Of a DNA stretch of 42,413 nt, positions 26,590 to 34,723 are shown one piece after another. A program made the translations under genes and the position numbers. Numbering within the stretch: position 1 is the first letter of the stretch; the number at the start of each line of letters is the position of its first letter. Below the pieces are notes generated by a model. That model was not told the origin of the DNA. It was given only the letters and a program-made list of their open reading frames with translations, and made no database searches. Source of the stretch: Clostridia bacterium (lineage in GTDB: Bacteria > Bacillota > Clostridia > Oscillospirales > CAG-272); contig JAFTLQ010000033.1 in NCBI GenBank assembly GCA_017455905.1, positions 1 to 42,413 of the forward strand, read 5' to 3'.

Positions 26590-27130
26590 GCTCTCTCTCT
26601 ACGTTCTGGATATCACCATGAACTCCGTACGCGCCGGCGCCGACACCATCCACGTCACCTTGACGGAGGATGACGAGACGCTCTGTCTGAACGTTCGGGA
26701 CAACGGATGCGGCATGAGCCGCGAGCAGCTGCAGCGATTGCGGGATCCCTTCTTCACCACGCGCAAAACACGCAAGGTAGGACTGGGTATTCCCTTTCTT
26801 TCCATGCTGGCAGAAATGACCGGCGGCAGCGTACACGTCAGCTCCGTACCGCAAAGCGAAAGCGAGCAGCACGGAACCGATGTTGTCGCGACCTTTGGCA
26901 AGACGCACATCGACTGCATTCCCTTAGGTGACATGGTGTCGACCTTTACGACCTTGATCCAAGGCTCGCCCGACATACATTTCATCTTCACCCACAAAAC
27001 GCTCCGAGGCACCGTAGCATTGGATACGGATGAGCTTCACAGCATCCTCGGAGATCTCTCCCTTGCGGAGCCCGAGATCCTTCAGTGGATCGACGGTCAT
27101 CTGCGGGAGCAATACGAAGCGATCAAATAA
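26582..27130 (+). CDS. Histidine-kinase-type ATPase lacking a dimerisation/phosphoacceptor domain
   Basis: 182 aa GHKL ATPase. N box ITMNSVRAGA, G1 RDNGCGMS, F box DPFFTTRKT and G2 VGLGIPFLSMLAEMTGG are all intact, as in true histidine kinases. There is no HisKA/DHp helix pair before it, no sensor domain, and no response regulator nearby. A unique C-terminal 65-residue part (LGDMVSTFTTLIQGSPDIHF...) is unlike standard kinases. GGGAGGT precedes the ATG. It may phosphorylate or regulate another cassette member (inference). Confidence 0.8.
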   Translation: MDELSLYVLDITMNSVRAGADTIHVTLTEDDETLCLNVRDNGCGMSREQLQRLRDPFFTTRKTRKVGLGIPFLSMLAEMTGGSVHVSSVPQSESEQHGTDVVATFGKTHIDCIPLGDMVSTFTTLIQGSPDIHFIFTHKTLRGTVALDTDELHSILGDLSLAEPEILQWIDGHLREQYEAIK

Positions 27131-27166
27131 AATTAAATAAAAAACATATAGGAAAGGAATTTTACT

Positions 27167-27538
27167 ATGAAGTCACTGGAAGAACTGTTAGCGATCAAAG
27201 CGAAAATGCAGGACAAGGTGGCCGTTCGTACCTCCAGCGGAGATATCCGTGTGGTCGTCGGCATGGCTACTTGCGGTATTGCCGCCGGTGCACGTCCCGT
27301 TTTGAACGCCTTTGTCGAGGCCGTCAGCAAGGAGGAGCTTGGTGATCGCGTGACCGTTACTCAGACCGGTTGTATCGGCATCTGCCAGTACGAGCCCGTC
27401 GTTGAGGTGTACGAAAAGGATAAGGAAAAGGTTACCTACGTCAACATGACCGCCGAGCGTGTCAAGGACGTTGTTGAAAAGCATATCAAGGGCGGCAAGC
27501 CTGTCACCGAATATACCATCGGTGCCGCCAAATTATAA
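27167..27538 (+). CDS. HndB-like thioredoxin-fold ferredoxin
   Basis: 123 aa protein of the HndB/(2Fe-2S) thioredoxin-like family, seen in NAD(P)-linked [FeFe] hydrogenase operons. Signature parts: VGMATCGIAAGARPVLNAF (C36) and VTQTGCIGICQYEPVVEV (C69, C73). Only three of the usual four ligand Cys are present, so cluster binding is uncertain. The ATG has AAAGGA about 9 nt upstream. The 36-nt gap after the ATPase gene marks the return from the signalling cassette to catalytic genes. Role inferred: structural or electron-transfer subunit associated with HydB. Confidence 0.88.
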   Translation: MKSLEELLAIKAKMQDKVAVRTSSGDIRVVVGMATCGIAAGARPVLNAFVEAVSKEELGDRVTVTQTGCIGICQYEPVVEVYEKDKEKVTYVNMTAERVKDVVEKHIKGGKPVTEYTIGAAKL

Positions 27539-27568
27539 GTTGAATTATAATAGGAGGAAATCACACAT

Positions 27569-29392
27569 ATGATTCGTTCTCATGTACTGATCTGCGGCGG
27601 TACCGGTTGTACCTCGTCTCACAGCCACGAGGTTATCAACAAGCTCGCCGAGGAACTGAAGAGCAAGGGCCTGGAGGATGAGATCAAGATCGTACAAACC
27701 GGTTGCTTCGGTCTGTGCGCGCTCGGTCCCGTTATGATCATTTATCCCGAAGGCACCTTCTACAGCTGCGTTACCGTGGATGACGTCCCCGAGATCGTGG
27801 ACGAGCATCTCATCAAGGGCCGTATCGTTCAGCGCCTTGTCTACAACGACACGGGTGACAAGGAACCGCTCGACAAGAGTGTTCCCGTATCTCTGTCCGA
27901 AACCGGCTTCTACAAGAAGCAGCACCGCGTTGCCCTGAGAAACTGCGGCGTTATCAACCCTGAAAGCATCGACGAATACATCGCAATGGACGGTTACTTC
28001 GCACTCGCGAAGGTCCTTAAGGAAATGACGCCCGACGACGTTATCAAGTGCATCAGCGACTCCGGCCTGCGCGGCAGAGGAGGCGGCGGCTTCCCCACCG
28101 GACGTAAGTGGAGCTTTGCAAAGGCATCTGCCGGCGACAAGAAGTACGTTGTTTGTAACGCCGACGAGGGCGACCCCGGTGCCTTCATGGACCGTTCCGT
28201 TCTGGAGGGCGACCCCCACTCCATCATTGAGGCTATGGCCATCGCCGGCTATGCGATCGGTGCGGATGAGGGCTTCGTCTACGTTCGTGCAGAGTACCCC
28301 ATCGCCGTTAAGCGTCTGTCGATCGCTATCGAACAGGCTCGTGAATACGGTCTGCTCGGCAAAAACATCTTCGGAAGCGACTTCTCCTTCGAGCTGCACA
28401 TCCGCCTCGGCGCCGGTGCGTTCGTTTGCGGAGAGGAGACCGCGCTTATGACCTCCATCGAGGGTAACCGCGGCGAGCCCCGTCCCCGTCCTCCCTTCCC
28501 TGCTGTCAAGGGTCTGTTCGGCAAGCCCACCGTTGAAAACAACGTTGAGACCTTCGCCAACATTCCTCAGATCATCCTTCAGGGTCCCGAATGGTTTGCC
28601 TCTATGGGTACGGCAACCTCCAAGGGAACCAAGGTCTTCGCTCTCGGCGGTAAGATCAAGCACACCGGTCTCGTTGAGATCCCCATGGGTACGACCCTGC
28701 GTGAGATCATCGAGGACATCGGCGGCGGTATTCCCGACGGAAAGAAGTTCAAGGCAGCCCAGACCGGCGGTCCCTCCGGCGGTTGTATCCCTGCCAGCCT
28801 GATCGACACCGAGGTCGACTACGACAACCTCGTTGCCATCGGATGCATGATGGGCTCGGGTGGTCTGATCGTCATGGACGAGGACACCTGTATGGTCGAC
28901 ATGGCGAAGTTCTTCCTTGAATTCACCGTTGACGAGTCCTGCGGTAAATGTACGCCCTGCCGTATAGGTACCAGACGTCTTCTTGAGCTTCTGAACAAGA
29001 TCACCGACGGTAACGGCACGCTGGAGGACATCGATCGCCTGGAGGAGCTGTGCAACTATATTCGCCAGAACTCTCTGTGCGGCCTTGGTCAGACGGCTCC
29101 CAACCCCGTTCTTGCCACGCTGAAGTTCTTCCGTGAGGAATACATCGCTCACGTGGTTGATAAGAAATGTCCTGCCGGTGTATGTAAAAACCTGCTTACA
29201 TACGTCATCGATCAGGATAAGTGTATCGGTTGCGGAAAGTGCGCAAAGAACTGCCCTGCCGACACCATCTTCAAGACCGATTACGTCGCTCCCGGCCACA
29301 AGCTTGCTTCGTACACGATCGATCCCGCGAAGTGTGTGAAGTGCGGTGCCTGCCTCAGCGGCTGTAAGTTCGGCGCTATTTCGAAACAGTAA
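27569..29392 (+). CDS. hydB: NuoF-like flavin subunit HydB of the NADH-linked hydrogenase
   Basis: 607 aa. Domains in order: thioredoxin-like [2Fe-2S] (C9, C14, C46, C50); NADH/FMN module with GRGGGGFPTGRKW near 168 and NADEGDPGAFMDR near 197; SLBB domain; a NuoF-type C-terminal [4Fe-4S] motif SCGKCTPCRIGTRR near 457; and an added ferredoxin domain with CIGCGKCAKNCP near 551 and CVKCGACLSGC near 589. It oxidises NADH or reduces NAD+ and passes electrons to HydA; in bifurcating complexes ferredoxin is used at the same time. The ATG has AGGAGG 11 nt upstream. Length is typical of HydB. The coding sequence shows highly expressed codon use. Confidence 0.96.
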   Translation: MIRSHVLICGGTGCTSSHSHEVINKLAEELKSKGLEDEIKIVQTGCFGLCALGPVMIIYPEGTFYSCVTVDDVPEIVDEHLIKGRIVQRLVYNDTGDKEPLDKSVPVSLSETGFYKKQHRVALRNCGVINPESIDEYIAMDGYFALAKVLKEMTPDDVIKCISDSGLRGRGGGGFPTGRKWSFAKASAGDKKYVVCNADEGDPGAFMDRSVLEGDPHSIIEAMAIAGYAIGADEGFVYVRAEYPIAVKRLSIAIEQAREYGLLGKNIFGSDFSFELHIRLGAGAFVCGEETALMTSIEGNRGEPRPRPPFPAVKGLFGKPTVENNVETFANIPQIILQGPEWFASMGTATSKGTKVFALGGKIKHTGLVEIPMGTTLREIIEDIGGGIPDGKKFKAAQTGGPSGGCIPASLIDTEVDYDNLVAIGCMMGSGGLIVMDEDTCMVDMAKFFLEFTVDESCGKCTPCRIGTRRLLELLNKITDGNGTLEDIDRLEELCNYIRQNSLCGLGQTAPNPVLATLKFFREEYIAHVVDKKCPAGVCKNLLTYVIDQDKCIGCGKCAKNCPADTIFKTDYVAPGHKLASYTIDPAKCVKCGACLSGCKFGAISKQ

Positions 29393-29410
29393 GGAAAGGA
29401 GTACGCACAC

Positions 29411-31162
29411 ATGGAAATGCTGAATGTTAAAGTAAACGGTATCGCTGTCAGCGTACCCAAGGGCGCAACCATTCTGGAAGCAGCCCGCAAAGCCGGTGTG
29501 GAGGTTCCCACCCTTTGCTATATGAAGCAAAAGAATGAGATCGGCGCATGCCGTATCTGTGTCGTCGAGGCAACCGGCGCACGCGGCCTTGTGACCGCCT
29601 GCGTATACCCCGTCACCGAGGGTATGGAGATCCAGACGAACACGCCCAAGGTAAGAGCGGCTCGCAAGACGACCCTCGAGCTTATCCTCTCCACCCACGA
29701 TAAAAACTGCCTGTCCTGCGTCCGTTCCACCAACTGCGAGCTGCAAAAGCTCTGCTATGAGTACGGCGTAGATTCCAAGGCCTTCGAAGGCTTCAAGCCC
29801 GTCTACGAGTTGGACTACTCGACGCCGCACCTCGTCAGAGATAACAACAAATGTATTCTCTGCCGCCGTTGCGTAGCCGCTTGCCATGAGCAGTACGTCT
29901 CCGTCATCGGTGCCAACAACCGTGGTATCGACACCTGCATCGGACAGCCCTTTGACGTGTCCCTTGCCAATACCCCCTGTATCTCCTGCGGTCAGTGTAC
30001 GGCTGTATGTCCCACCGGTGCGCTGGTTGAGCGTGACGACACCGACAAGGTGTGGGCTGCGCTTTCCGACAGCACCAAGCACGTCGTCGTTCAGACGGCT
30101 CCCTCCATCCGTGCTACCCTCGGTGAGTGCTTCGGTATGCCGATCGGTACCAACGTGGAAGGCAAGATGGTAGCCGCGCTGCGCCGCCTCGGCTTCGAAA
30201 AGATCTTCGACACTGACACGGCTGCCGACTTTACCATCGTCGAAGAAGCGACCGAGCTCCTTGACCGCGTCAAGAACGGCGGCACGCTTCCCATGATCAC
30301 CTCCTGCTCGCCCGGATGGGTCAAGTTCTGCGAGCTCTACTACCCCGACTATATCAAGCACATGTCCTCCTGCAAGTCTCCTCAGCAGATGGGCGGCGCC
30401 CTTCTCAAGACCTATTGGGCCGAAAAGATGGGCTACGATCCCAAGGACGTATTCGTCGTTTCCATCATGCCCTGCACCGCGAAGAAATTCGAGGTCGGCC
30501 GTGAGGATATGTCCGCTGCCGGCGACGGTATCGTCGACGTCGACGTAGCACTGACGACGCGTGAGCTTTCCCGCATGATCAACCGTGCCGGCATTAAGTT
30601 CTGCGATCTGCCCGACGAGGACTTCGACCCTGCGTTTGGCGTCAGCACCGGTGCCGCCGTTATCTTCGGCGCAACGGGTGGCGTTATGGAGGCTGCTCTC
30701 CGTACGGCCAACGACGTTCTGACCGGCAAGGATATGAAGCCTGTTGAGTTCCACGAGGTCAGAGGCACCAACGGTGTCAAGGAGGCCTCCTACAACATCG
30801 CCGGCATGGACATCAAGGTAGCCGTTGCCTCCGGTGCTGCCAACGCGAAGTACATCATGGACAAGATCAAGAGCGGTGAGGCCGATTGGACCTTCGTTGA
30901 GATCATGGGCTGCCCCGGCGGCTGTGTCAACGGTGGCGGTCAGCCTATCCAGCCTCAGCACGTCCGCGATACGGTCGATCTCAAGGCCGTTCGTGCCAAG
31001 GCTCTGTACGATCAGGATAGCGCTATGAAGCTTCGTAAGTCCCATGAGAATCCTGTTGTCAAGGAAGTTTACGACAACTACTTCAAGGGCTCCTACGGTT
31101 GCAAGAAGGCGCATCATACGCTTCACACCTCGTACATAGCAAGAGAAAAGTACACGAAGTAA
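29411..31162 (+). CDS. hydA: NADH-dependent [FeFe] hydrogenase catalytic subunit HydA
   Basis: 583 aa. An N-terminal [2Fe-2S] domain (C36, C48, C51, C64) is followed by a His-ligated cluster motif (HDKNCLSCVRSTNCELQ) and two [4Fe-4S] motifs (CILCRRCVAAC, CISCGQCTAVCP). The H-cluster domain starts near residue 210: L1 ITSCSPGW (about 295), L2 SIMPCTAKKFE (about 352), L3 EIMGCPGGCVNGGGQP (about 497). A small-subunit-like tail (HENPVVKEVYDNYFKG) closes it. This pattern fits the group A trimeric NADH-linked enzymes that make H2 from NADH and reduced ferredoxin. The L1 second Cys of TSCCPxW is Ser here. AAGGAG precedes the ATG. Maturases HydE, HydF and HydG are not in the window. Confidence 0.96.
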   Translation: MEMLNVKVNGIAVSVPKGATILEAARKAGVEVPTLCYMKQKNEIGACRICVVEATGARGLVTACVYPVTEGMEIQTNTPKVRAARKTTLELILSTHDKNCLSCVRSTNCELQKLCYEYGVDSKAFEGFKPVYELDYSTPHLVRDNNKCILCRRCVAACHEQYVSVIGANNRGIDTCIGQPFDVSLANTPCISCGQCTAVCPTGALVERDDTDKVWAALSDSTKHVVVQTAPSIRATLGECFGMPIGTNVEGKMVAALRRLGFEKIFDTDTAADFTIVEEATELLDRVKNGGTLPMITSCSPGWVKFCELYYPDYIKHMSSCKSPQQMGGALLKTYWAEKMGYDPKDVFVVSIMPCTAKKFEVGREDMSAAGDGIVDVDVALTTRELSRMINRAGIKFCDLPDEDFDPAFGVSTGAAVIFGATGGVMEAALRTANDVLTGKDMKPVEFHEVRGTNGVKEASYNIAGMDIKVAVASGAANAKYIMDKIKSGEADWTFVEIMGCPGGCVNGGGQPIQPQHVRDTVDLKAVRAKALYDQDSAMKLRKSHENPVVKEVYDNYFKGSYGCKKAHHTLHTSYIAREKYTK

Positions 31163-31175
31163 TCGCTGTATACGA

Positions 31176-31217
31176 AAACGACCCATGCTCCTCGGAGCAT
31201 GGGTCGTTTGTTTTTTT
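31176..31217. terminator. Bidirectional terminator after the hydrogenase operon
   Basis: Perfect 16-base arms (31176-31191 and 31194-31209) followed by a T-rich tail to 31217; four bases of the centre form the loop. It ends the hydrogenase operon and, with the A tract on its left, can also end the converging ABC transporter transcript. Confidence 0.92.
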
Positions 31218-31222
31218 AATGC

Positions 31223-33151
31223 TTACTCAGCATCGGGTGCATCCCCGTATGCAACGCCCGTATAACGGCTGGCCTGCGTGGAAAAAAGCAGGAAGTAGCG
31301 TCCCCTGCGCTCCATCAGCTCGTCGTGCGTGCCGATCTCGGACACACATCCCTTTTCAAGAACGACGATCTGATCGGCGTCGACGGCACCCGACAGACGG
31401 TGCGATACAAAGATAGATATGCGTCCGTCGGACAGCTTTTTGAATTGACGGAAGACCTCCATCTCGGCCAGCGCATCAAGTGCCGCCGTTGGCTCGTCAA
31501 GAATCAAGATATCGGAGTCCTTATAAAAGGCGCGTGCCACCGACAGCTTTTGCCACTGTCCTCCCGACAGCTCGATACCGTCGTCCTCAAACATACGCGT
31601 CAGAGGTGTTTCATACCCCGAGGGAAGCTCCTCAATGAATTGGTCGGCGTTGCCGTTTTGGGCTGCCTCGCGCACCTGCGCGTCGTTCGGCTCACGACGA
31701 ACGTCTCCAAAGAGTATATTTTCGCGCGCGGTGACTGCATATTTTCCATAATCCTGGAAGATAATTCCGAAGAGATCGTGATACGCCTCGGGATCATAGG
31801 AACGAATATCCACCCCATCCAGCAGAATGCGCCCCTCGGTCGGATCATAAAGCCGTGTGATCAGCTTGATGAGCGTGGTCTTTCCCGCGCCGTTAAGACC
31901 GACGAGGACGGTGCGCTCGCCGCTGCGCAGAGTCAGATTGACGTCGTGAATGACGTCAAGCTCGCTGCCTGGATAACAGAAGGACACGTGCTCCAGGGTC
32001 AGCGTATGCTCGCCGCGCACCGGCGTGCGGGCCTGCTCGGTGGAGGCGACGATTGTCGGCTTCTCGGCCATGTACTGCATCATATTATCAATGAAGAGGG
32101 TACCCTCGTAGATCGTGGCGGTAGCCGTAACAAGGGTGGTCACGTATCCGGCAATCGAGGTCAGCGCACCTGTATACAACGAATAATCACCGATCTGTCT
32201 GTTTTCAAACACGATGGTGTAGGCAACGTACAAAAAGAGTGCGCAATTGCAAAGGACAACTAAGAAGCTGACGAGCGTCTGCCAAAGTCCCTCACGTAAA
32301 ATGATACGCTTAAGGCCGGCAAAATAGCGCTTGAATGCCTGCTTGTATTTCGCAACGAAGGTATCCCCGAGGCCCAGCAGCTTGATCTCCTTTGCGTAAT
32401 CCTTATTCACCATGGTATTCGAATAATAATTCATCTCACGGCGTTCCTTGGAATGGCGACGCATGTAACGGAAGTTGCGATTGCGATAATAGTAATTGAT
32501 AAAAGCGCCTGGGATCGAGGCAAGGATAACGATGATCGGAGCAAATATGGACAGCGTCGACAAAACGACGATGAAGGAGATAACGCTGATCAGAGCGCTG
32601 ATCACGTTGAAGGTCGCCGTCAATATATGGATGGGACGCATGCTCGCTTCCCGATTGGCATTTTCAAGCTTTTCGTAAAATTCCGGACGGTCAAAGGAGG
32701 CCTGATCCACCGTTTTCGACTTTTCGATGATCAGAACCTTGATGTGATTGGTGACCATCTCCCCGGACAGGCTGGTAACCATACTACTCAGGCGAGCGAC
32801 GACACGGCGTAAAAACAGATACAGGAATTCGAGAACAAACAGGTACAGAATGGGACGCAGGACAGCAAACGCCTGTGCAGATTCGGTATGTCCCTCCCCG
32901 ATCAGGTGAGAGATCCCGTTCAGAAGCTCGCTGGTGATATACGCACCTGCCACGGGCAAAAGGCCTTCGACAAGGCAAAAGAGCGCCAGCAACATAAGCA
33001 ACCAAGGGGCGGTGTCCCATACCAAACGGACAATATAAAACAGACGGACAAGAAAGCCTCGCACGCGTTTGTACATATAGGAAGGAATATCTCTCAATCG
33101 TTTGGGCTTCGGAATACCGTCACTCAAGGGTTTTGGCGGAAAAGGCGGCAT
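31223..33151 (-). CDS. ABC exporter (fused permease and ATPase)
   Basis: 642 aa half-transporter. Six membrane helices lie in residues 45-330. The ATPase follows from about 380: Walker A GLNGAGKTT near 415, Q-loop FQDYGKY, signature LSGGQWQK near 527, Walker B ILILDEPTAALDA and H-loop FVSHRL. It exports a substrate, perhaps a drug, peptide or lipid; the sequence does not tell which. It starts 13 nt after the XRE-type regulator, with GGAG at 9 nt, so they form a two-gene unit. Only one half-transporter is encoded, so a homodimer is likely. Confidence 0.9.
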   Translation of the reverse strand: MPPFPPKPLSDGIPKPKRLRDIPSYMYKRVRGFLVRLFYIVRLVWDTAPWLLMLLALFCLVEGLLPVAGAYITSELLNGISHLIGEGHTESAQAFAVLRPILYLFVLEFLYLFLRRVVARLSSMVTSLSGEMVTNHIKVLIIEKSKTVDQASFDRPEFYEKLENANREASMRPIHILTATFNVISALISVISFIVVLSTLSIFAPIIVILASIPGAFINYYYRNRNFRYMRRHSKERREMNYYSNTMVNKDYAKEIKLLGLGDTFVAKYKQAFKRYFAGLKRIILREGLWQTLVSFLVVLCNCALFLYVAYTIVFENRQIGDYSLYTGALTSIAGYVTTLVTATATIYEGTLFIDNMMQYMAEKPTIVASTEQARTPVRGEHTLTLEHVSFCYPGSELDVIHDVNLTLRSGERTVLVGLNGAGKTTLIKLITRLYDPTEGRILLDGVDIRSYDPEAYHDLFGIIFQDYGKYAVTARENILFGDVRREPNDAQVREAAQNGNADQFIEELPSGYETPLTRMFEDDGIELSGGQWQKLSVARAFYKDSDILILDEPTAALDALAEMEVFRQFKKLSDGRISIFVSHRLSGAVDADQIVVLEKGCVSEIGTHDELMERRGRYFLLFSTQASRYTGVAYGDAPDAE

Positions 33152-33164
33152 AGGTCATTCTCCT

Positions 33165-33776
33165 TTACTGTGTACGAGAACGCAGACCTGACCAAAGAAT
33201 GATGATCAGCTGCGCCGGAATACCGAGGAAAAACATAGCCCAAAAATTGTGATGCGGCTCGATCACAACGAAGGATACGTAGACAGAAGCAAGTACTAAC
33301 CATATCATAAGGGATATGACGAGGAAATTGAACCGACGATTGCCCCATATGGTATTGAAGATCAGCACGATGATCATACTGATTGGCGCCGCATACAAAA
33401 AGACGAGCCACCCCGGAAAATCCGCCAGCGACGGAGATAACTTGACAACAACAAACGCAAAGACCGCAATAAACCAAACCAACGACACAGACAGCGCCGA
33501 TATAATAAAGCGATTATGCCGCGCGGCCGCCGAAACGGACTGCGTACGTTCGGTATGCGCCGAATGGTCCTCGGTCAACAGATAATCGACCGTAACACCG
33601 AAAAAATCGGCGATCTGCTTGAGCACGGTCACATCGGGCACCGACTCGGCGCGCTCCCACTTGGAAACCGCCTTGTCCGAATAATTCAGCGTCTGCGCCA
33701 AATGAAACTGCGTGATCTTCTTTTTTGTGCGAAGATTCAAAATGTTTTTTGCGATGATCTCTCTTAACTCTTTCAT
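33165..33776 (-). CDS. XRE-family regulator with a membrane-bound C-terminus
   Basis: 203 aa. The N-terminal helix-turn-helix (residues 8-62: LRTKKKITQFHLAQTLNYSDKAVSKWERAESVPDV in part) is a standard Xre fold. Four hydrophobic segments follow (about 88-110, 122-142, 148-170, 178-196), anchoring it in the membrane. Such membrane-tethered repressors often control the adjacent ABC transporter. It is the first gene of the unit with the exporter and its promoter (33824-33852) lies under a TTCTAC box, so autoregulation is likely (inference). AAAGGA is about 14 nt from the ATG, unusually far. Confidence 0.85.
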   Translation of the reverse strand: MKELREIIAKNILNLRTKKKITQFHLAQTLNYSDKAVSKWERAESVPDVTVLKQIADFFGVTVDYLLTEDHSAHTERTQSVSAAARHNRFIISALSVSLVWFIAVFAFVVVKLSPSLADFPGWLVFLYAAPISMIIVLIFNTIWGNRRFNFLVISLMIWLVLASVYVSFVVIEPHHNFWAMFFLGIPAQLIIILWSGLRSRTQ

Positions 33777-33823
33777 GTAAATAATTCTTGTCCTTTCGCA
33801 GACAAAATAAAACTTTATAGCTT

Positions 33824-33852
33824 ATTCTACCATAAATTCCACTAAAAATCAA
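33824..33852 (-). promoter_or_regulatory. Promoter of the regulator-exporter unit
   Basis: Minus strand TTGATT (33847-33852), 17-nt spacer ending in TGG, TAGAAT (33824-33829). One TTCTAC box (33825-33830) covers the -10 hexamer. Confidence 0.75.
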
Positions 33853-33866
33853 TAGTTTTTTCGAAA

Positions 33867-33926
33867 TTCTACTCCGTGTAGAACTTTTCTACCACATTTC
33901 TACCGTAAAGAAACCGCGCAGTAGAG
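33867..33926. promoter_or_regulatory. Array of TTCTAC/GTAGAA boxes, candidate operator
   Basis: TTCTAC at 33867-33872, its inverse GTAGAA at 33878-33883 (spacer 5), then TTCTAC at 33887-33892 and 33898-33903, and GTAGAG at 33921-33926. Successive boxes lie 9-11 bp apart (about one helical turn), the last about two turns further. A further copy sits on the -10 at 33825. Probable binding sites for the adjacent XRE regulator; may also affect the divergent SGNH gene. Confidence 0.6.
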
Positions 33927-33968
33927 TATCACTCTCGCAGCCGTCCCCCTCCGATGACGCACAGTAGC

Positions 33969-33997
33969 GTGACTTTTTGGGGCATCGGTGATATACT
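33969..33997 (+). promoter_or_regulatory. Promoter of the SGNH hydrolase
   Basis: GTGACT (33969-33974), 17-nt spacer ending in TGA, TATACT (33992-33997), 30 nt before the ATG. The -35 is weak but the extended -10 compensates. Confidence 0.65.
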
Positions 33998-34027
33998 ACA
34001 TACAAAGCAAACCACACGAGGTATATC

Positions 34028-34720
34028 ATGAAACGAATCATTATGTATGGAGATTCCATCCTTCGCGGGATCACCTATTCATCCGAGCAGCGCCGCCATC
34101 GGCTTTGCACAGGATATAAGTTCCCTTCTCTTAGCGAGCTTGGCTACGAGGTCATTAACCACGCCCGTATGGGCGCTACCGTAGAAAAAGGGGCACCTCT
34201 TCTGGACGCGACGCTCACACAGGATATCTGCCAAAGCAGCGTCGTCCTGCTTGAATACGGTGGGAACGACTGCGATTACGACTGGAGTGCCATCTCGGCC
34301 GATCCGAGCGGCATCTATTTGCCGAAAACTCCCGAGGATACCTTCCTTCAAGTGTATGGGCAGGTCATTGAAACGGCACGTGAGCGCGGTGCCACCGTGC
34401 TTCTCAGCTCGCTCGTTCCCATCGATGCCGGTCGCTATTTATCCGTCATTACGCACGAGCGCTCGTACGACAACATCCTTTCGTGGCTCGGTGATGCCTC
34501 CATGCTCTATCGTTTCCACGAGCACTACAACGCGCTCGTCCATACCCTCGCCCGTCGCTACCATTGTCCGCTCCTTGACGTTCGTGAGCAGTTCCTGCTG
34601 TCGCACAATTACAAGAAGCTCATCGCTGAGGATGGCATCCATCCCACCGACGAGGGACACGATCTGATCGAAGCCGCCATTCGTCAATATCTGCTGCACG
34701 GCGATACTCTGTGTGCCTGA
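34028..34720 (+). CDS. SGNH/GDSL hydrolase
   Basis: 230 aa esterase-type hydrolase. Block I GDSILRG (catalytic Ser near residue 10), the middle GGNDCDYDW (block III, near 78), and block V DGIHPTDEGH (near 201) give the Ser-Asp-His set. No signal peptide, so it acts in the cytosol. Substrates of this family are acyl esters of sugars, lipids or thioesters; none can be assigned. GAGGT precedes the ATG by 6 nt. It is divergent from the regulator-exporter unit and convergent with the second phosphoesterase, with 3 nt between their stops. Confidence 0.85.
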   Translation: MKRIIMYGDSILRGITYSSEQRRHRLCTGYKFPSLSELGYEVINHARMGATVEKGAPLLDATLTQDICQSSVVLLEYGGNDCDYDWSAISADPSGIYLPKTPEDTFLQVYGQVIETARERGATVLLSSLVPIDAGRYLSVITHERSYDNILSWLGDASMLYRFHEHYNALVHTLARRYHCPLLDVREQFLLSHNYKKLIAEDGIHPTDEGHDLIEAAIRQYLLHGDTLCA

Positions 34721-34723
34721 CGG

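Noticed and set aside
27545..31186. 1213-codon minus-strand open frame opposite hydB and hydA
   Set aside because: It mirrors the two hydrogenase genes, its protein is low-complexity Gly/Asp/Leu without any family, and no ribosome binding site or promoter is seen. It arises from the biased codon use of highly expressed genes.
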